Source: an uncultured Treponema sp.
GTDB lineage: Bacteria; Spirochaetota; Spirochaetia; Treponematales; Treponemataceae
Direction of reading: 5' to 3'
Length of the DNA stretch: 40,694 nucleotides
Assembly: GCA_937885175.1 (NCBI GenBank)
Contig: CAKZZO010000068.1
Location: 1 to 40,694 of the forward strand
Every line of letters starts with the position of its first letter. Positions within the stretch are counted from its first letter, which is position 1. Below, piece by piece: positions 16,992 to 24,808 of this stretch. The position numbers and the translations under genes were made by a program. The notes under the pieces are model-generated. The model saw only the letters and a list, made by a program, of their open reading frames with translations, made no database searches and was not told where the DNA came from.

Positions 16992-17693
16992 ATGGACAGA
17001 CCTTTTTATCCTGCAAAAATACTTGAAATCATACCGACATTGCTGCCCTACCTTTCCGTTACCTTTGGAATCCTGTTTGGCACTATGGCGGTGGGTCTGA
17101 CCCTTGGCTTTTTTCTTGCGAGGGCGAGGCTTTCTAAAAAACGTTGGCAGCAAAAGACAGCGGAATTCATCATCAATGCATTTCGCTGTACGCCCTCTAT
17201 TGTCATGCTTTTTGTGATTTTTTACGGCTTGCCCACCGTTTTCTGGGCGTTATTTGAAATTGACATTAACGACTGGGCAAAATCCTTTTATGTGATTACG
17301 GCACTGGGTCTGCTCTTTAGTGCCAGTGCGGCAGAAATCATGCGGTCGAGTTACCTTGCCGTTCCAACAGGTCAGCGTGAGGCAGCACTTACCAGCGGAC
17401 TGACTGAGGCGCAGGCGTTTACGCGGATTTTGCTCCCCCAGGCATTTGTGGTTTCCATTCCGAATCTGGGAAACTCTTTTATTGCACTGCTCAAGGAAGG
17501 TTCGCTGGCATTTACCATTGGATTGATTGACGTAATGGGAAAGGGAAACCTCTTTGTCAGCATCAATTTTGGAGCCTATGCACTGGAAACCTATACGGCA
17601 CTGGCAATTATCTACTGGGTGCTGACCATTTTGTTTGAAAGACTTTTTAAGCAGTTGGAAAAGCATTTTTCTAAAGGCAGAAAAAGCGTGTGA
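16992..17693 (+). CDS. Amino-acid ABC transporter permease 1
   Basis: 233-residue HisM/YecS-type permease. About five membrane segments are visible; the cytoplasmic EAA loop is SGLTEAQAFTRILLPQAFVVSIPNLGNSFIALLKEGSLAF near 130-168. The N-terminal segment IPTLLPYLSVTFGILFGTMAVGL and the early FRCTPSIVMLFVIFYGLP (the family's R-G/C-T-P motif) are typical. It would heterodimerise with the next permease, as in TcyL/TcyM-type cystine transporters. AGGAG precedes ATG. It sits 14 bases after the binding-protein gene. Confidence 0.92.
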   Translation: MDRPFYPAKILEIIPTLLPYLSVTFGILFGTMAVGLTLGFFLARARLSKKRWQQKTAEFIINAFRCTPSIVMLFVIFYGLPTVFWALFEIDINDWAKSFYVITALGLLFSASAAEIMRSSYLAVPTGQREAALTSGLTEAQAFTRILLPQAFVVSIPNLGNSFIALLKEGSLAFTIGLIDVMGKGNLFVSINFGAYALETYTALAIIYWVLTILFERLFKQLEKHFSKGRKSV

Positions 17694-17710
17694 GGCAGGA
17701 GGAATAAGCG

Positions 17711-18418
17711 ATGTTTGATTTATCATTTTTGCTAAAGACATTTTTTCTCCTGTGGAAGGCTGTTCCTACAACCCTGCTGATTACTGCGGTGGCACTGGTG
17801 GTGGGAAGTGTTTTGGGATTTTTGATTGCCCTTTCCCGCATTCATCGGACAAAGGTACTGAACCAAATAAGCGCAGCCTATGTTTCTTTTATTCGCGGAA
17901 CACCAGTTGTCCTACAGATTCTGGTGGTCTACTCGTTGGTTCCATCGCTTTTGAACGCATGGGTAAAAAAAAGCGGAAGCACTTTTGACGTGTTTTCGCT
18001 GAATCCCATCTGGTATGCCTTTATCGTGTTTTCCCTAAACACGGCGGCAACCCTTTCTGAAGTCTTCCGCTCGGCACTGCTCACGATTAACAAGGGACAG
18101 CTGGAAGCGGGATTTACCAGTGGACTGACCTATGGGCAGACCTATCGCAGAATCATCATTCCCCAGGCCCTTACGGCAGCCCTGCCAAACATCTGTAACG
18201 CAACGGTGACGCTCATAAAAAATACGTCTCTTGCCTTTATGATGACCGTAAAGGACGTAACCGCCGTGGCAAAAATTGAAGCATCTTACGGCTACAACTA
18301 TTTGGAGTCCTATCTGGATATATTTGTGATTTACATCATCATTTGTTCGGTGGTACAGTATCTCTTTAAGGTTTGGGAAAAAGAGGCAGGTCTGTATAAG
18401 ACTGCAGGAGGAAAATGA
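17711..18418 (+). CDS. Amino-acid ABC transporter permease 2
   Basis: 235 residues of the same HisM/YecS family. Motifs: FIRGTPVVLQILVVYSLVP near 56-74 and an EAA loop SGLTYGQTYRRIIIPQALTAALPNICNATVTLIKNTSLAF near 136-175. About five membrane segments. AGGAGGAATAAGCG precedes the ATG. Different enough from permease 1 to be a true second subunit rather than a recent copy. Its stop is separated from the ATPase start by one base, so translation is coupled. Confidence 0.92.
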   Translation: MFDLSFLLKTFFLLWKAVPTTLLITAVALVVGSVLGFLIALSRIHRTKVLNQISAAYVSFIRGTPVVLQILVVYSLVPSLLNAWVKKSGSTFDVFSLNPIWYAFIVFSLNTAATLSEVFRSALLTINKGQLEAGFTSGLTYGQTYRRIIIPQALTAALPNICNATVTLIKNTSLAFMMTVKDVTAVAKIEASYGYNYLESYLDIFVIYIIICSVVQYLFKVWEKEAGLYKTAGGK

Positions 18419-18419
18419 T

Positions 18420-19172
18420 ATGCTGAAAGTAAGTAACGTAAGAAAATCATTCGGAAAAAATGAAATCCTAAAGGGTGTAGATCTGACCGTAGAAAAAGGC
18501 GATGTTGTAGTCATTTTAGGTCCCTCTGGCTCAGGAAAGACTACTCTGCTCAGGACAATTGACTTTCTGGAAACAGCAGATGACGGACAGCTGGAATTTG
18601 ATGAAATAAAAACCAGTCTTGCCCACGCCCACAAAAAAACAATTCTGAATGTACGCCGTAAGACAGGTTTTGTCTACCAGAATTACAATCTTTTTACAAA
18701 TAAAACGGCACTGGAAAACGTAATGGAAGGCCTGGTGACGGCGCGAAAAGTACCCAAGGCTGAGGCAAAAGCCATCGCAGAAAAAGCCTTGGAAAAAGTT
18801 GGGCTTTTGGAGCGCAAGGATTTTTATCCTTCACAGCTTTCCGGCGGTCAGCAGCAGCGGGTAGGCATTGCCCGGGCCATTGCTCCCAATCCGGATGTAG
18901 TACTTTTTGATGAGCCAACCTCTGCCCTTGACCCGGAACTGGTTGGTGAAGTACTGGGCGTCATAAAGGAACTGGCAAAAGAGGGAACCACGATGATTGT
19001 AGTGACCCACGAAATGAGTTTTGCCGAGGAAGTAGCATCTCAGGTTGTCTTTATGGACGGCGGCATTGTCGTAGAAAAGGGAAGCAGCCGGGATATTTTT
19101 AACAATCCTAAAGAAGAAAGAACCAGACAATTCCTGCAGCGTGTTCTCCGCCGAATTGAATACGAGATTTAA
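18420..19172 (+). CDS. Amino-acid ABC transporter ATP-binding protein
   Basis: 250-residue HisP/GlnQ-type ATPase. Walker A GPSGSGKTT near 36-44, Q loop VYQNYNLF near 84, signature LSGGQQQR near 140, Walker B VVLFDEPTSALDPEL near 161-174, and H loop VVTHEMSF near 198. It energises the two permeases. It is the last gene of the operon; a strong hairpin terminator starts next to its stop codon. ATG is preceded by GGAGG. Confidence 0.95.
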   Translation: MLKVSNVRKSFGKNEILKGVDLTVEKGDVVVILGPSGSGKTTLLRTIDFLETADDGQLEFDEIKTSLAHAHKKTILNVRRKTGFVYQNYNLFTNKTALENVMEGLVTARKVPKAEAKAIAEKALEKVGLLERKDFYPSQLSGGQQQRVGIARAIAPNPDVVLFDEPTSALDPELVGEVLGVIKELAKEGTTMIVVTHEMSFAEEVASQVVFMDGGIVVEKGSSRDIFNNPKEERTRQFLQRVLRRIEYEI

Positions 19173-19211
19173 AAAAGTGTGAGGTGGAGTCCCTCGTTGG
19201 GGCACTTTTTT
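19171..19211. terminator. Intrinsic terminator after the ABC operon
   Basis: AAAAAAGTG (19171-19179) pairs with CACTTTTTT (19203-19211); GAGG...CCTC lies inside. The A-run and T-run make it usable from both directions. Confidence 0.75.
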
Positions 19212-19229
19212 ATAAATTTGAAAAACACT

Positions 19230-19259
19230 GTAGACAATAGACCACATTTTTGTTATAAT
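19230..19259 (+). promoter_or_regulatory. Methyltransferase promoter with C-protein-like box; likely leaderless
   Basis: TAGACA (19231-19236), 17 bp, TATAAT (19254-19259), and only seven bases to the ATG at 19267. The -35 lies inside GTAGACAATAGACCAC. Close relatives of this sequence lie at the controller promoter (GTAGTCAATAG, and GTAGACTATTGTC on the minus strand), so the C protein should bind both. Confidence 0.6.
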
Positions 19260-19266
19260 AACAGGT

Positions 19267-20613
19267 ATGAAAATTAAATCCGTTGGAAGTATTTGCTCTG
19301 GGATAGAAGCGGCTTCTGTCGCTTGGCATGATTTAAATTATGATTTTAAATGGTTCTCAGAAATTGCAGATTTTCAATCAAGATTTTTGGCTTACAAATA
19401 TCCTGACATTCCGAATTTAGGAGATATGAATTTAATTCCAAATTTGCTTTCAGAAGAAAAAATTGACACACCTGATTTGATTTGCGGCGGTACTCCTTGC
19501 CAAGCGTTTTCCCTTGCAGGATGGCAAAAAGGACTCGATGATGAGCGTGGAAACTTAACTTTAAAATTCGTAGATATTGTAAATAAAAATGATGAAATTC
19601 GTGCAAAAAATAAGAAAACAAATACATTAATTTTTTGGGAAAATGTTGAGGGAGTTTTAAAAGACAAAACAAATGCTTTTGGCTGCTTTTTGGCAGGATT
19701 AGCAGGTTGCGATGAAGAATTAAAACTAAAAAAATGGCCAAATGCTGGCTTGCTTAGAGGTCCAAAAAGAAATGTTGCATGGCGAATTTTAGATGCTAAA
19801 TATTTTGGTGTTCCACAACAACGTCGTCGCTTATATGTTTTAGCAAGTGGAAAAGATTTTAATCCAGAATGCGTACTTTTTGAAAAACATGAAAAACCAT
19901 TTGGAAACTTAAAAAAATATCCTCTTATTTTTGAAAAAGAAAATCACTCTATCGAGGTTTTCAGAGAATATACAGACTGTCTTTATTCCGCTTATGGTAC
20001 GAAATGGAATGGAAACGCTGCGGCATATAACGGTTCTCTTTTTGTTTGTCAGGACAATCGGCTTAGAAGATTAACACCGCTTGAATGTGAAAGACTCATG
20101 GGCTTCCCGGATAATTATACCGACATCCCGAATACGAAACCGACAAACAGGTATCAAGGAGTTGGAAATTCTTGGGCAGTACCTGTCGTAAAATGGATTG
20201 GCAAACAAATAGAATCTTATTCTAAAACAAAATTTAACATTGATGAAAATCAATTGGGGCTCTTTGCACGAACTTTAATAAATACAGACAAAGTAAAATT
20301 ATTTGATTTAAATATGGAATTTATTCAGCTTGATGACGGTACAATTTTGAACGGAACTGAAATTCCAGAAACAATTATTTCATCAAATATTGCGAATATA
20401 ATTCAGACGGATGTGCCTGAAAATTTCTATATTTCTCCTGCGGGATGTGCAGGAATTTTGCGTAGAAAAAATGAAAGAAATTTGAACATAAACAAAAGGC
20501 TTGAACAAGTGCTTTCTCATGTTTCTTCTCAATGGACAGAAGAAGAAATTTTGAAAAAATCACTTATTCAAAAAAGAGGACGGTTTAGTCAGTCTGTTGC
20601 AGTTTCTTTATAA
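19267..20613 (+). CDS. Cytosine-5 DNA methyltransferase of a type II R-M system
   Basis: 448 residues. Motif I SICSGIEAASVAW near 8-20; motif IV GGTPCQAFSLAG with catalytic Cys 78; motif VI ENV at 125-127; motif VIII QQRRRLYVLA near 184-193; motif IX RRLTPLECERLMGFP; motif X YQGVGNSWAVPVVKWIG near 300. It methylates C5 of cytosine in a specific site and protects host DNA from the neighbouring endonuclease. About 110 extra C-terminal residues (ending in a basic KRGRFSQ tail) have no recognised fold. The target site cannot be read from sequence. The gene is AT-rich and converges on the endonuclease gene, with which its end overlaps by 29 bases. Confidence 0.93.
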   Translation: MKIKSVGSICSGIEAASVAWHDLNYDFKWFSEIADFQSRFLAYKYPDIPNLGDMNLIPNLLSEEKIDTPDLICGGTPCQAFSLAGWQKGLDDERGNLTLKFVDIVNKNDEIRAKNKKTNTLIFWENVEGVLKDKTNAFGCFLAGLAGCDEELKLKKWPNAGLLRGPKRNVAWRILDAKYFGVPQQRRRLYVLASGKDFNPECVLFEKHEKPFGNLKKYPLIFEKENHSIEVFREYTDCLYSAYGTKWNGNAAAYNGSLFVCQDNRLRRLTPLECERLMGFPDNYTDIPNTKPTNRYQGVGNSWAVPVVKWIGKQIESYSKTKFNIDENQLGLFARTLINTDKVKLFDLNMEFIQLDDGTILNGTEIPETIISSNIANIIQTDVPENFYISPAGCAGILRRKNERNLNINKRLEQVLSHVSSQWTEEEILKKSLIQKRGRFSQSVAVSL

Positions 20614-21496
20614 GTTCCTGTCGCCATTTTTCAATGTCATACCAACCGCAACCTATGCAACCTTTTTCAGCTTCTTTGCCAATTTTAGGAATTGAAGAAT
20701 CCCAATTTTCTGTTCCTTTATAGAAAAATGGGATTCCATAAACGATACCTCGCTTGCCTGTTTGGTAGCAGTTTCTACAAACTTCTCTTTTTTGTTGATT
20801 TCTTTGATTTGAAAGTAATTGAAAATCTCTCAGAATATCTTCATCAGTAAGCTTTTCAAGAGATTCTCGTTTAGTTGCTTCATCCCAACGAATTTCAGAA
20901 AATTTATGGTCAGGTAAAAGACCTTCCTTTCTTACCTGTTTCGCTTCAAATACATCATAAGATTTTAGCAAAGAAACAATTCGCTTTCGAAGTTCTGGAC
21001 TCCATGTTTCGTAACCTGTAAGTCCACCACGTTTTAATGGCAACAAAATCAAGTGTGTTGTATTTTTCCCACAATGAGGACAATGTTCAGACAGTTTTGC
21101 TGCAATTGTATAACCAAATTCTTTTAAATCTTGAATTCTTCTTGCCCAGTTTGGATTGTTCGGTAATTGACAATTTACACAGCAATAATCAAATTTCTCT
21201 GCAAGTTTATCGAAAAAAGATTTTGTAACACCTGCACCTGATTTTTCTGCCCAAAAGCGTTCTTGTTCTTTCAGCCAGTTAGCCCAATTTTTGGGATTTA
21301 TATCGTCATATACTTTTGAAAGATATTCATATATAGCCTTATCATCAAACGCATCAATATCTGTTCCTGTACGACGATATTGAATCGGAACGGAAGTTCT
21401 TATTTCTGTTTTGGTGTCATACCTAAAAATAACATCAACATAAGTTTCAGAAGCCTTAGAGTGTTGTCTTTTACCCAATTGTTCGATTGGTATCAT
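20585..21496 (-). CDS. Type II restriction endonuclease, HNH-like with four zinc knuckles
   Basis: 303 residues. Four C-x2-C pairs are visible: 106/109, 139/142, 240/243 and 280/283, enough for two structural zinc sites. Between them lies D196-H197 (LLPDHKFSEIRWDE) followed by N230 and N233 (FQLLSNQRNQQKREVC), fitting an HNH/beta-beta-alpha-metal nuclease core. Position next to a methyltransferase and a C protein makes it the restriction enzyme. I start at ATG 21496 because GGAG lies six bases before it; an ATG five codons earlier lacks that. The start overlaps the C gene's end by 26 bases, so it is translated from the C transcript. Recognition sequence unknown. Confidence 0.75.
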   Translation of the reverse strand: MIPIEQLGKRQHSKASETYVDVIFRYDTKTEIRTSVPIQYRRTGTDIDAFDDKAIYEYLSKVYDDINPKNWANWLKEQERFWAEKSGAGVTKSFFDKLAEKFDYCCVNCQLPNNPNWARRIQDLKEFGYTIAAKLSEHCPHCGKNTTHLILLPLKRGGLTGYETWSPELRKRIVSLLKSYDVFEAKQVRKEGLLPDHKFSEIRWDEATKRESLEKLTDEDILRDFQLLSNQRNQQKREVCRNCYQTGKRGIVYGIPFFYKGTENWDSSIPKIGKEAEKGCIGCGWYDIEKWRQELIKKLQQTD

Positions 21497-21725
21497 TGCA
21501 ATCTCCAACAAAAAGTTTCTCGATAGATATATCTAAGTTTTGTGCTAGTTTTATTAGCGTCAAGAAAGAAGGATTTCTTTTCCCTCGTTCAAGTCCGGAA
21601 ATATAGGTTCTATCTAATTTAGTCCTGTCTGCAAATTCTTCTTGTGAAATACCCTTTTGGCTTCTTAAGAATTTCAGGTTTGTACCAAATGTTGCAAGTT
21701 TATTTTTGTCTGTTGAGTTATCCAT
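21471..21725 (-). CDS. Controller (C) protein, XRE-type regulator of the R-M system
   Basis: 84 residues, typical of C proteins. HTH: LKFLRSQKGISQEEFADRTKLDRTYISGLERGKRNPSFLTLIKLAQNLDISIEKLF. C proteins bind their own promoter and delay endonuclease expression after the cassette enters a new host, so that methylation comes first. I start at 21725 (MDNSTDKN); the longer frame from 21791 would cover the promoter and operators. The TATAAT of its promoter ends seven bases before the ATG, implying a leaderless message. The gene overlaps the endonuclease start. Confidence 0.88.
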   Translation of the reverse strand: MDNSTDKNKLATFGTNLKFLRSQKGISQEEFADRTKLDRTYISGLERGKRNPSFLTLIKLAQNLDISIEKLFVGDCNDTNRTIG

Positions 21726-21732
21726 AGTGTAA

Positions 21733-21775
21733 ATTATATAATATGTAGTCAATAGTTCAACGGACAATAGTCTAC
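21733..21775 (-). promoter_or_regulatory. C/endonuclease promoter with operator boxes; likely leaderless
   Basis: On -: TTGAAC (21760-21755), 16 bp, TATAAT (21738-21733), ATG seven bases on. GTAGTCAATAG (21745-21755) and the inverted GACAATAGTCTAC (21763-21775) flank the -35 and resemble the box at the methyltransferase promoter. Confidence 0.6.
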
Positions 21776-21813
21776 AATGGCGCAAAAACATTACACTCTT
21801 TGCAAAATACCTA

Positions 21814-21842
21814 TTGACTTACTAGGAAATAACGGATACTAT
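21814..21842 (+). promoter_or_regulatory. Promoter of the Cys/Met PLP enzyme gene
   Basis: TTGACT (21814-21819), 17 bp, TACTAT (21837-21842). Initiation near 21849 leaves a leader of about 44 nt to the preferred start at 21893. Confidence 0.55.
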
Positions 21843-21892
21843 TTTCTGTAGAGCGCATGAAAAAAATGTGGCTTTTTAGATGGAAGGACAAG

Positions 21893-23059
21893 ATGCAATT
21901 TTCACCAGAAACAAAGTGCATTCATTTAGAAAAAACTGAAGCAGATGTCGGCGGCGAAACTTTGACGCATTGTAACCACTACGGTGCGGTGAGTTTTCCA
22001 ATCTATCAGACGGCAACCTATGCCCATCCAGCGGTAGGTCAGAGTACGGGTTATGACTACAGCCGCCTGCAAAATCCCACGCGGGCACAGGTGGAAAAAG
22101 TGCTGGCTCAGCTTGAAGGCGGCATTGATGCCTTTGCCTTGTCCAGCGGCATGGCGGCGGTTTCCCTGCTTATGGAACTGTTTAAGCCCGGCGACCATTT
22201 GGTGATAGATTCCGATTTATACGGCGGCTCAATCCGACTTTTTGACGCTGTCTCTGCAAAGAACGGCGTGAAGTTTACGCGGGCCGATTTTAGTCTGGAC
22301 GATATAGAATTGCTTATCCGCCCAGAAACAAAGGCTTTGTATCTTGAAACGCCTACCAATCCCATGATGCATGTAACTGACCTGGAAAAAATCGCTGCCC
22401 TAGCCCGCAAGCACAATATCCTTCTGATTGTGGACAACACCTTTTTGTCGCCCTATTTTCAGAATCCGCTGAAATGGGGGGCAGACATTGTGGTACACAG
22501 CGGCACAAAATATCTGGGCGGACACAATGATACGCTGGCGGGCTTTTTGGTAACCAACAGAAGCGACATTCAGGAGCAATTGCGCTACCTTATCAAGACG
22601 ACTGGTGCGGGGCTTGCTCCCTTTGACTGCTGGTTGGTGCTGCGAGGCATAAAGACCCTTGCCCTACGCATGGAAAAGGCACAGCAGAATGCAATCAAGA
22701 TTGCCAATTGGCTGAAAAAGCAGCCTTCCGTAACAAAAGTCCTCTACCCCGGACTGCCCGAACACCCTGGCCACAAGATTATGCAAAAGCAGGCAAGCGG
22801 ATTTGGCGGCATGCTGACCTTTGACGTGCAGGATGAAACCACGGCAAAAAAAGTGCTTGGCTCAGTACAGTTGATTCAGTTTGCGGAAAGCCTGGGCGGC
22901 GTGGAAACGCTGATAACCTACCCGCTGACACAAACCCATGCGGAAGTGCCTGAGGAACTACGCCTAAAAAATGGCATCACCTCACGAACACTCAGGCTTT
23001 CTGTGGGCATAGAAAATGCTGATGATTTGATTGCGGATTTAGCACAGGCACTTGCCTAA
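21893..23059 (+). CDS. Cystathionine gamma-synthase / beta-lyase family PLP enzyme
   Basis: 388 residues of the Cys/Met metabolism PLP family. Visible: SRLQNPTRAQVEKVLAQLEGG near 48-68, SSGMAA near 75, YLETPTNP near 143-150, and the PLP lysine in VVHSGTKYLGGHND (Lys near 206). The C-terminal FAESLGGVETLITYPLTQTH and RLSVGIENADDLIADL are also typical. Members make or break cystathionine or use O-acylhomoserine; the sequence alone does not separate metB, metC and mccB activities. I prefer ATG 21893 (AAGGA four bases upstream; protein begins MQFSPETKCIHLEK). A start at 21857 would add twelve residues. Its sulfur role fits the cystine-type transporter operon upstream, now separated from it by the R-M cassette. 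Confidence 0.9.
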   Translation: MQFSPETKCIHLEKTEADVGGETLTHCNHYGAVSFPIYQTATYAHPAVGQSTGYDYSRLQNPTRAQVEKVLAQLEGGIDAFALSSGMAAVSLLMELFKPGDHLVIDSDLYGGSIRLFDAVSAKNGVKFTRADFSLDDIELLIRPETKALYLETPTNPMMHVTDLEKIAALARKHNILLIVDNTFLSPYFQNPLKWGADIVVHSGTKYLGGHNDTLAGFLVTNRSDIQEQLRYLIKTTGAGLAPFDCWLVLRGIKTLALRMEKAQQNAIKIANWLKKQPSVTKVLYPGLPEHPGHKIMQKQASGFGGMLTFDVQDETTAKKVLGSVQLIQFAESLGGVETLITYPLTQTHAEVPEELRLKNGITSRTLRLSVGIENADDLIADLAQALA

Positions 23060-23063
23060 GAAC

Positions 23064-23100
23064 AAAGGGGATGCCCCATACTTATCGGGCAGCCCCTTTT
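23064..23100. terminator. Bidirectional intrinsic terminator
   Basis: AAAGGGGATGCCC pairs with GGGCAGCCCCTTTT (one unpaired base on each side), loop about 10 nt, bordered by A and T runs. It serves both the PLP enzyme gene (+) and the heavy-metal protein gene (-). Confidence 0.8.
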
Positions 23101-23350
23101 ATGCCACCGTCACGCGGGTAAGCGTATAGCCTGTAGCAGCGATAACTTTCCGCAGTTTTTCTTCTTCCAGGGGAGCATCGCTGGTAATCTGGCAGATGCC
23201 TGTCTTGTGGGAAGACTTTACGCTTTTTACGGCAAAATTGTTGCGGATTGCGTCATTGATGTGGCTTTCGCACATGCCGCACATCATGCCTTCAATTTCC
23301 AGCACTGTTGTATGCAGGGCGTTGGTCGCACCTGCGGTGCTTACCGACAT
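23099..23350 (-). CDS. Heavy-metal-associated (CopZ-like) protein
   Basis: 83 residues with one HMA domain: LEIEGMMCGMCESHINDAI carries the metal site (M)C-x2-C. The fold then continues through VKSSHKTGICQITSDAPLEEEKLRKVIAATGYTL. Such proteins bind Cu(I) or a similar soft metal in the cytosol and hand it to transporters. An efflux ATPase is not adjacent. The start is taken at ATG 23350; four codons upstream a TTG could also be used. No clear Shine-Dalgarno. The sequence just upstream is a GC-rich hairpin repeat. Confidence 0.8.
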   Translation of the reverse strand: MSVSTAGATNALHTTVLEIEGMMCGMCESHINDAIRNNFAVKSVKSSHKTGICQITSDAPLEEEKLRKVIAATGYTLTRVTVA

Positions 23351-23362
23351 TTTGCTTCGCAA

Positions 23363-23455
23363 AAGTTGCGGGGCGTTGCGGGGTGTCCCCGCAGAGGGGG
23401 TAGCGGAAGACTGCGATGCAGGCTGGAGCGAGGGGGAGACTTTTCCCCCCAGACT
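23363..23455. repeat. GC-rich hairpin repeat element
   Basis: Contains GCGGGG-TGT-CCCCGC (23378-23392) and GGGGGA (23432-23437) with TCCCCC (23444-23449). Its middle (GCAGGCTGGAGCGA) is shared with the segment after sbcC (GCAGGTATGGAGCGA). It has no coding signal and looks like a member of a dispersed palindromic repeat family. Confidence 0.5.
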
Positions 23456-23503
23456 GTCTAAAAACCCAACCGAATAGCCACCTCACTACTGTCCAAGATA
23501 ATT

Positions 23504-23976
23504 TCATAAGCCCAGCTCCGGCTGTAAATAACTGACGGGCGGAGCTTTCTCAGGCGGACTTCCCGCGAACCATTCAAACAAGTCTTTCCGCTGGAAAAGG
23601 CAGACCGAAAGCTCACAGATAAAGTGTGTGAAATTCTTTGGCGCGCCCCTACTCATCTGGCGCAGCCTCATGTAGAGTAGGTAGACAATCAGCGCAATCC
23701 ATATCTGTGTCTTTACCGCGTTTTCCGTTTCGCCGTAGAACTTCTTGATCCTCAGGTTCTGCTTGATGGTCTTGAAAAAGATTTCTATGTTCCATCTGGC
23801 CCTGTAGAGCTTTGCGACGTAGCCGGCCGAGCGGTTGAAGATGTTCGTGAGGATTGTGATTTCATTCCCGGTCTTTTCGCCTATGGATTTTATGATCCGG
23901 AGAGGAAACGGACATTTCCTGCCCGTCTGTGCCCCGGTGAACTGAATCGTTTGGTCAAGGGTTATGAGCTTTGAGG
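23504..23976 (-). pseudogene. IS4-family transposase, C-terminal remnant
   Basis: The minus frame gives about 157 residues of an IS4-type DDE transposase. FRASKLITLDQTIQF leads into GNEITILTNIFNRSAGYVAKLYRARWNIEIFFKTIKQNLRIKKFYG and TENAVKTQIWIALIVYLL. The IS4 signature Y-(2)-R-(3)-E-(6)-K is intact (Y, R, E, K in YRARWNIEIFFKTIK). The two upstream catalytic Asp and the N-terminus are missing. The frame stops being transposase at 23976, exactly where the inverted repeat of a second element begins, and TGA ends it at 23504-23506. It is therefore a dead fragment. Confidence 0.85.
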
Positions 23977-24790
23977 CACGGAAATCAATTTTTGAAAAAC
24001 AGGGCTGTTTAAAATCTAAAATCTATGCTAACATTAAAACATGGGTTGGGAAGAATTATTAGAATCATTAGAAGACTTGGAGACAAAAGAGGCTTATGAC
24101 GGATATTTCTGTTCCGTAAGGGATGCTGTTATAATCATTATTCTTGGCAGTCTGTGTGATTTACAGAATGTTAAAAAAATTCATGACTGGGCAAGTACGG
24201 AACATGTTCTGGCATTTCTGGAGAAGGAATTCGGGATAAAAAGAATCCCGTGCTATTGGTGGCTGTTAAGTTTAATAGCGCTGGTAACACCGGCATCCCT
24301 GAATCTCTGCATGAAAAACTGCGCTCCAAAATGAATGCATTCACTACGAAAGATTACGGACATGGAAGGACGGAGGTCCGCACGGCTTATACAACCGATG
24401 ATGTCAGCTGGCGGCCAGGCGGCCGGGGCTTAAATGCATAGGCGCCATACATACTCATTTTGAAACAAAGAAAGGCTCAGGCGATGAATGGCATTATTAT
24501 ATTTCAAGCAAAAAACTGACTGCGGAAGAACTCATTCATCATGCGCGGCTTGAATGGTCAGTCGAAACAATGCACTGGCTGCTTGACGTGCATTTCAGGG
24601 AGGACGGCTGCAGAATTCAGAGCAGGAATGCCAAACAGAATATGAATATGCTTCGAAAGTTTGCTCTCAATATAGTAAGGATTCACAAGACTGCAACATC
24701 ATCAAAATCTGCCTTGAACGGAATCATGTTTCAATGTCTTATGAATCCCTCTAAAATTTGTTCGCTTTTACATGAAAATTGATTTCCGTG
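23977..24790. mobile_element. ISAs1-like insertion sequence remnant with terminal inverted repeats
   Basis: CACGGAAATCAATTTT (23977-23992) and its perfect complement AAAATTGATTTCCGTG (24775-24790) bound an 814-bp piece carrying a damaged ISAs1-type transposase. Intact ISAs1 elements are longer, consistent with the internal deletion seen in the gene. No matching target duplication was found on the two sides, which fits a later deletion on one flank. The right end lies only about 20 bp upstream of the FTR1 promoter -35. Confidence 0.8.
24041..24782 (+). pseudogene. ISAs1-family transposase, frameshifted and internally deleted
   Basis: Three frames must be joined. 24041-24330 gives the N-terminal DDE-associated domain (LESLEDLETKEAYDGYF to RIPCYWWLLSLIALVTPASLNLCMK). 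A second frame from about 24310 gives KDYGHGRTEVRTAYTTDDVSW. A third from about 24430 gives GLKCIGAIHTHFETKK, HYYISSKKLTAEELIHHARLEWSVET and MHWLLDVHFREDGCRIQSRNAKQNMNMLRKFALNI. The middle of the catalytic domain, about 130 codons including the first acidic residues, is absent. It cannot make an active enzyme. Confidence 0.88.
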
Positions 24791-24808
24791 AAAAAGAAGA
24801 AAATTCTA

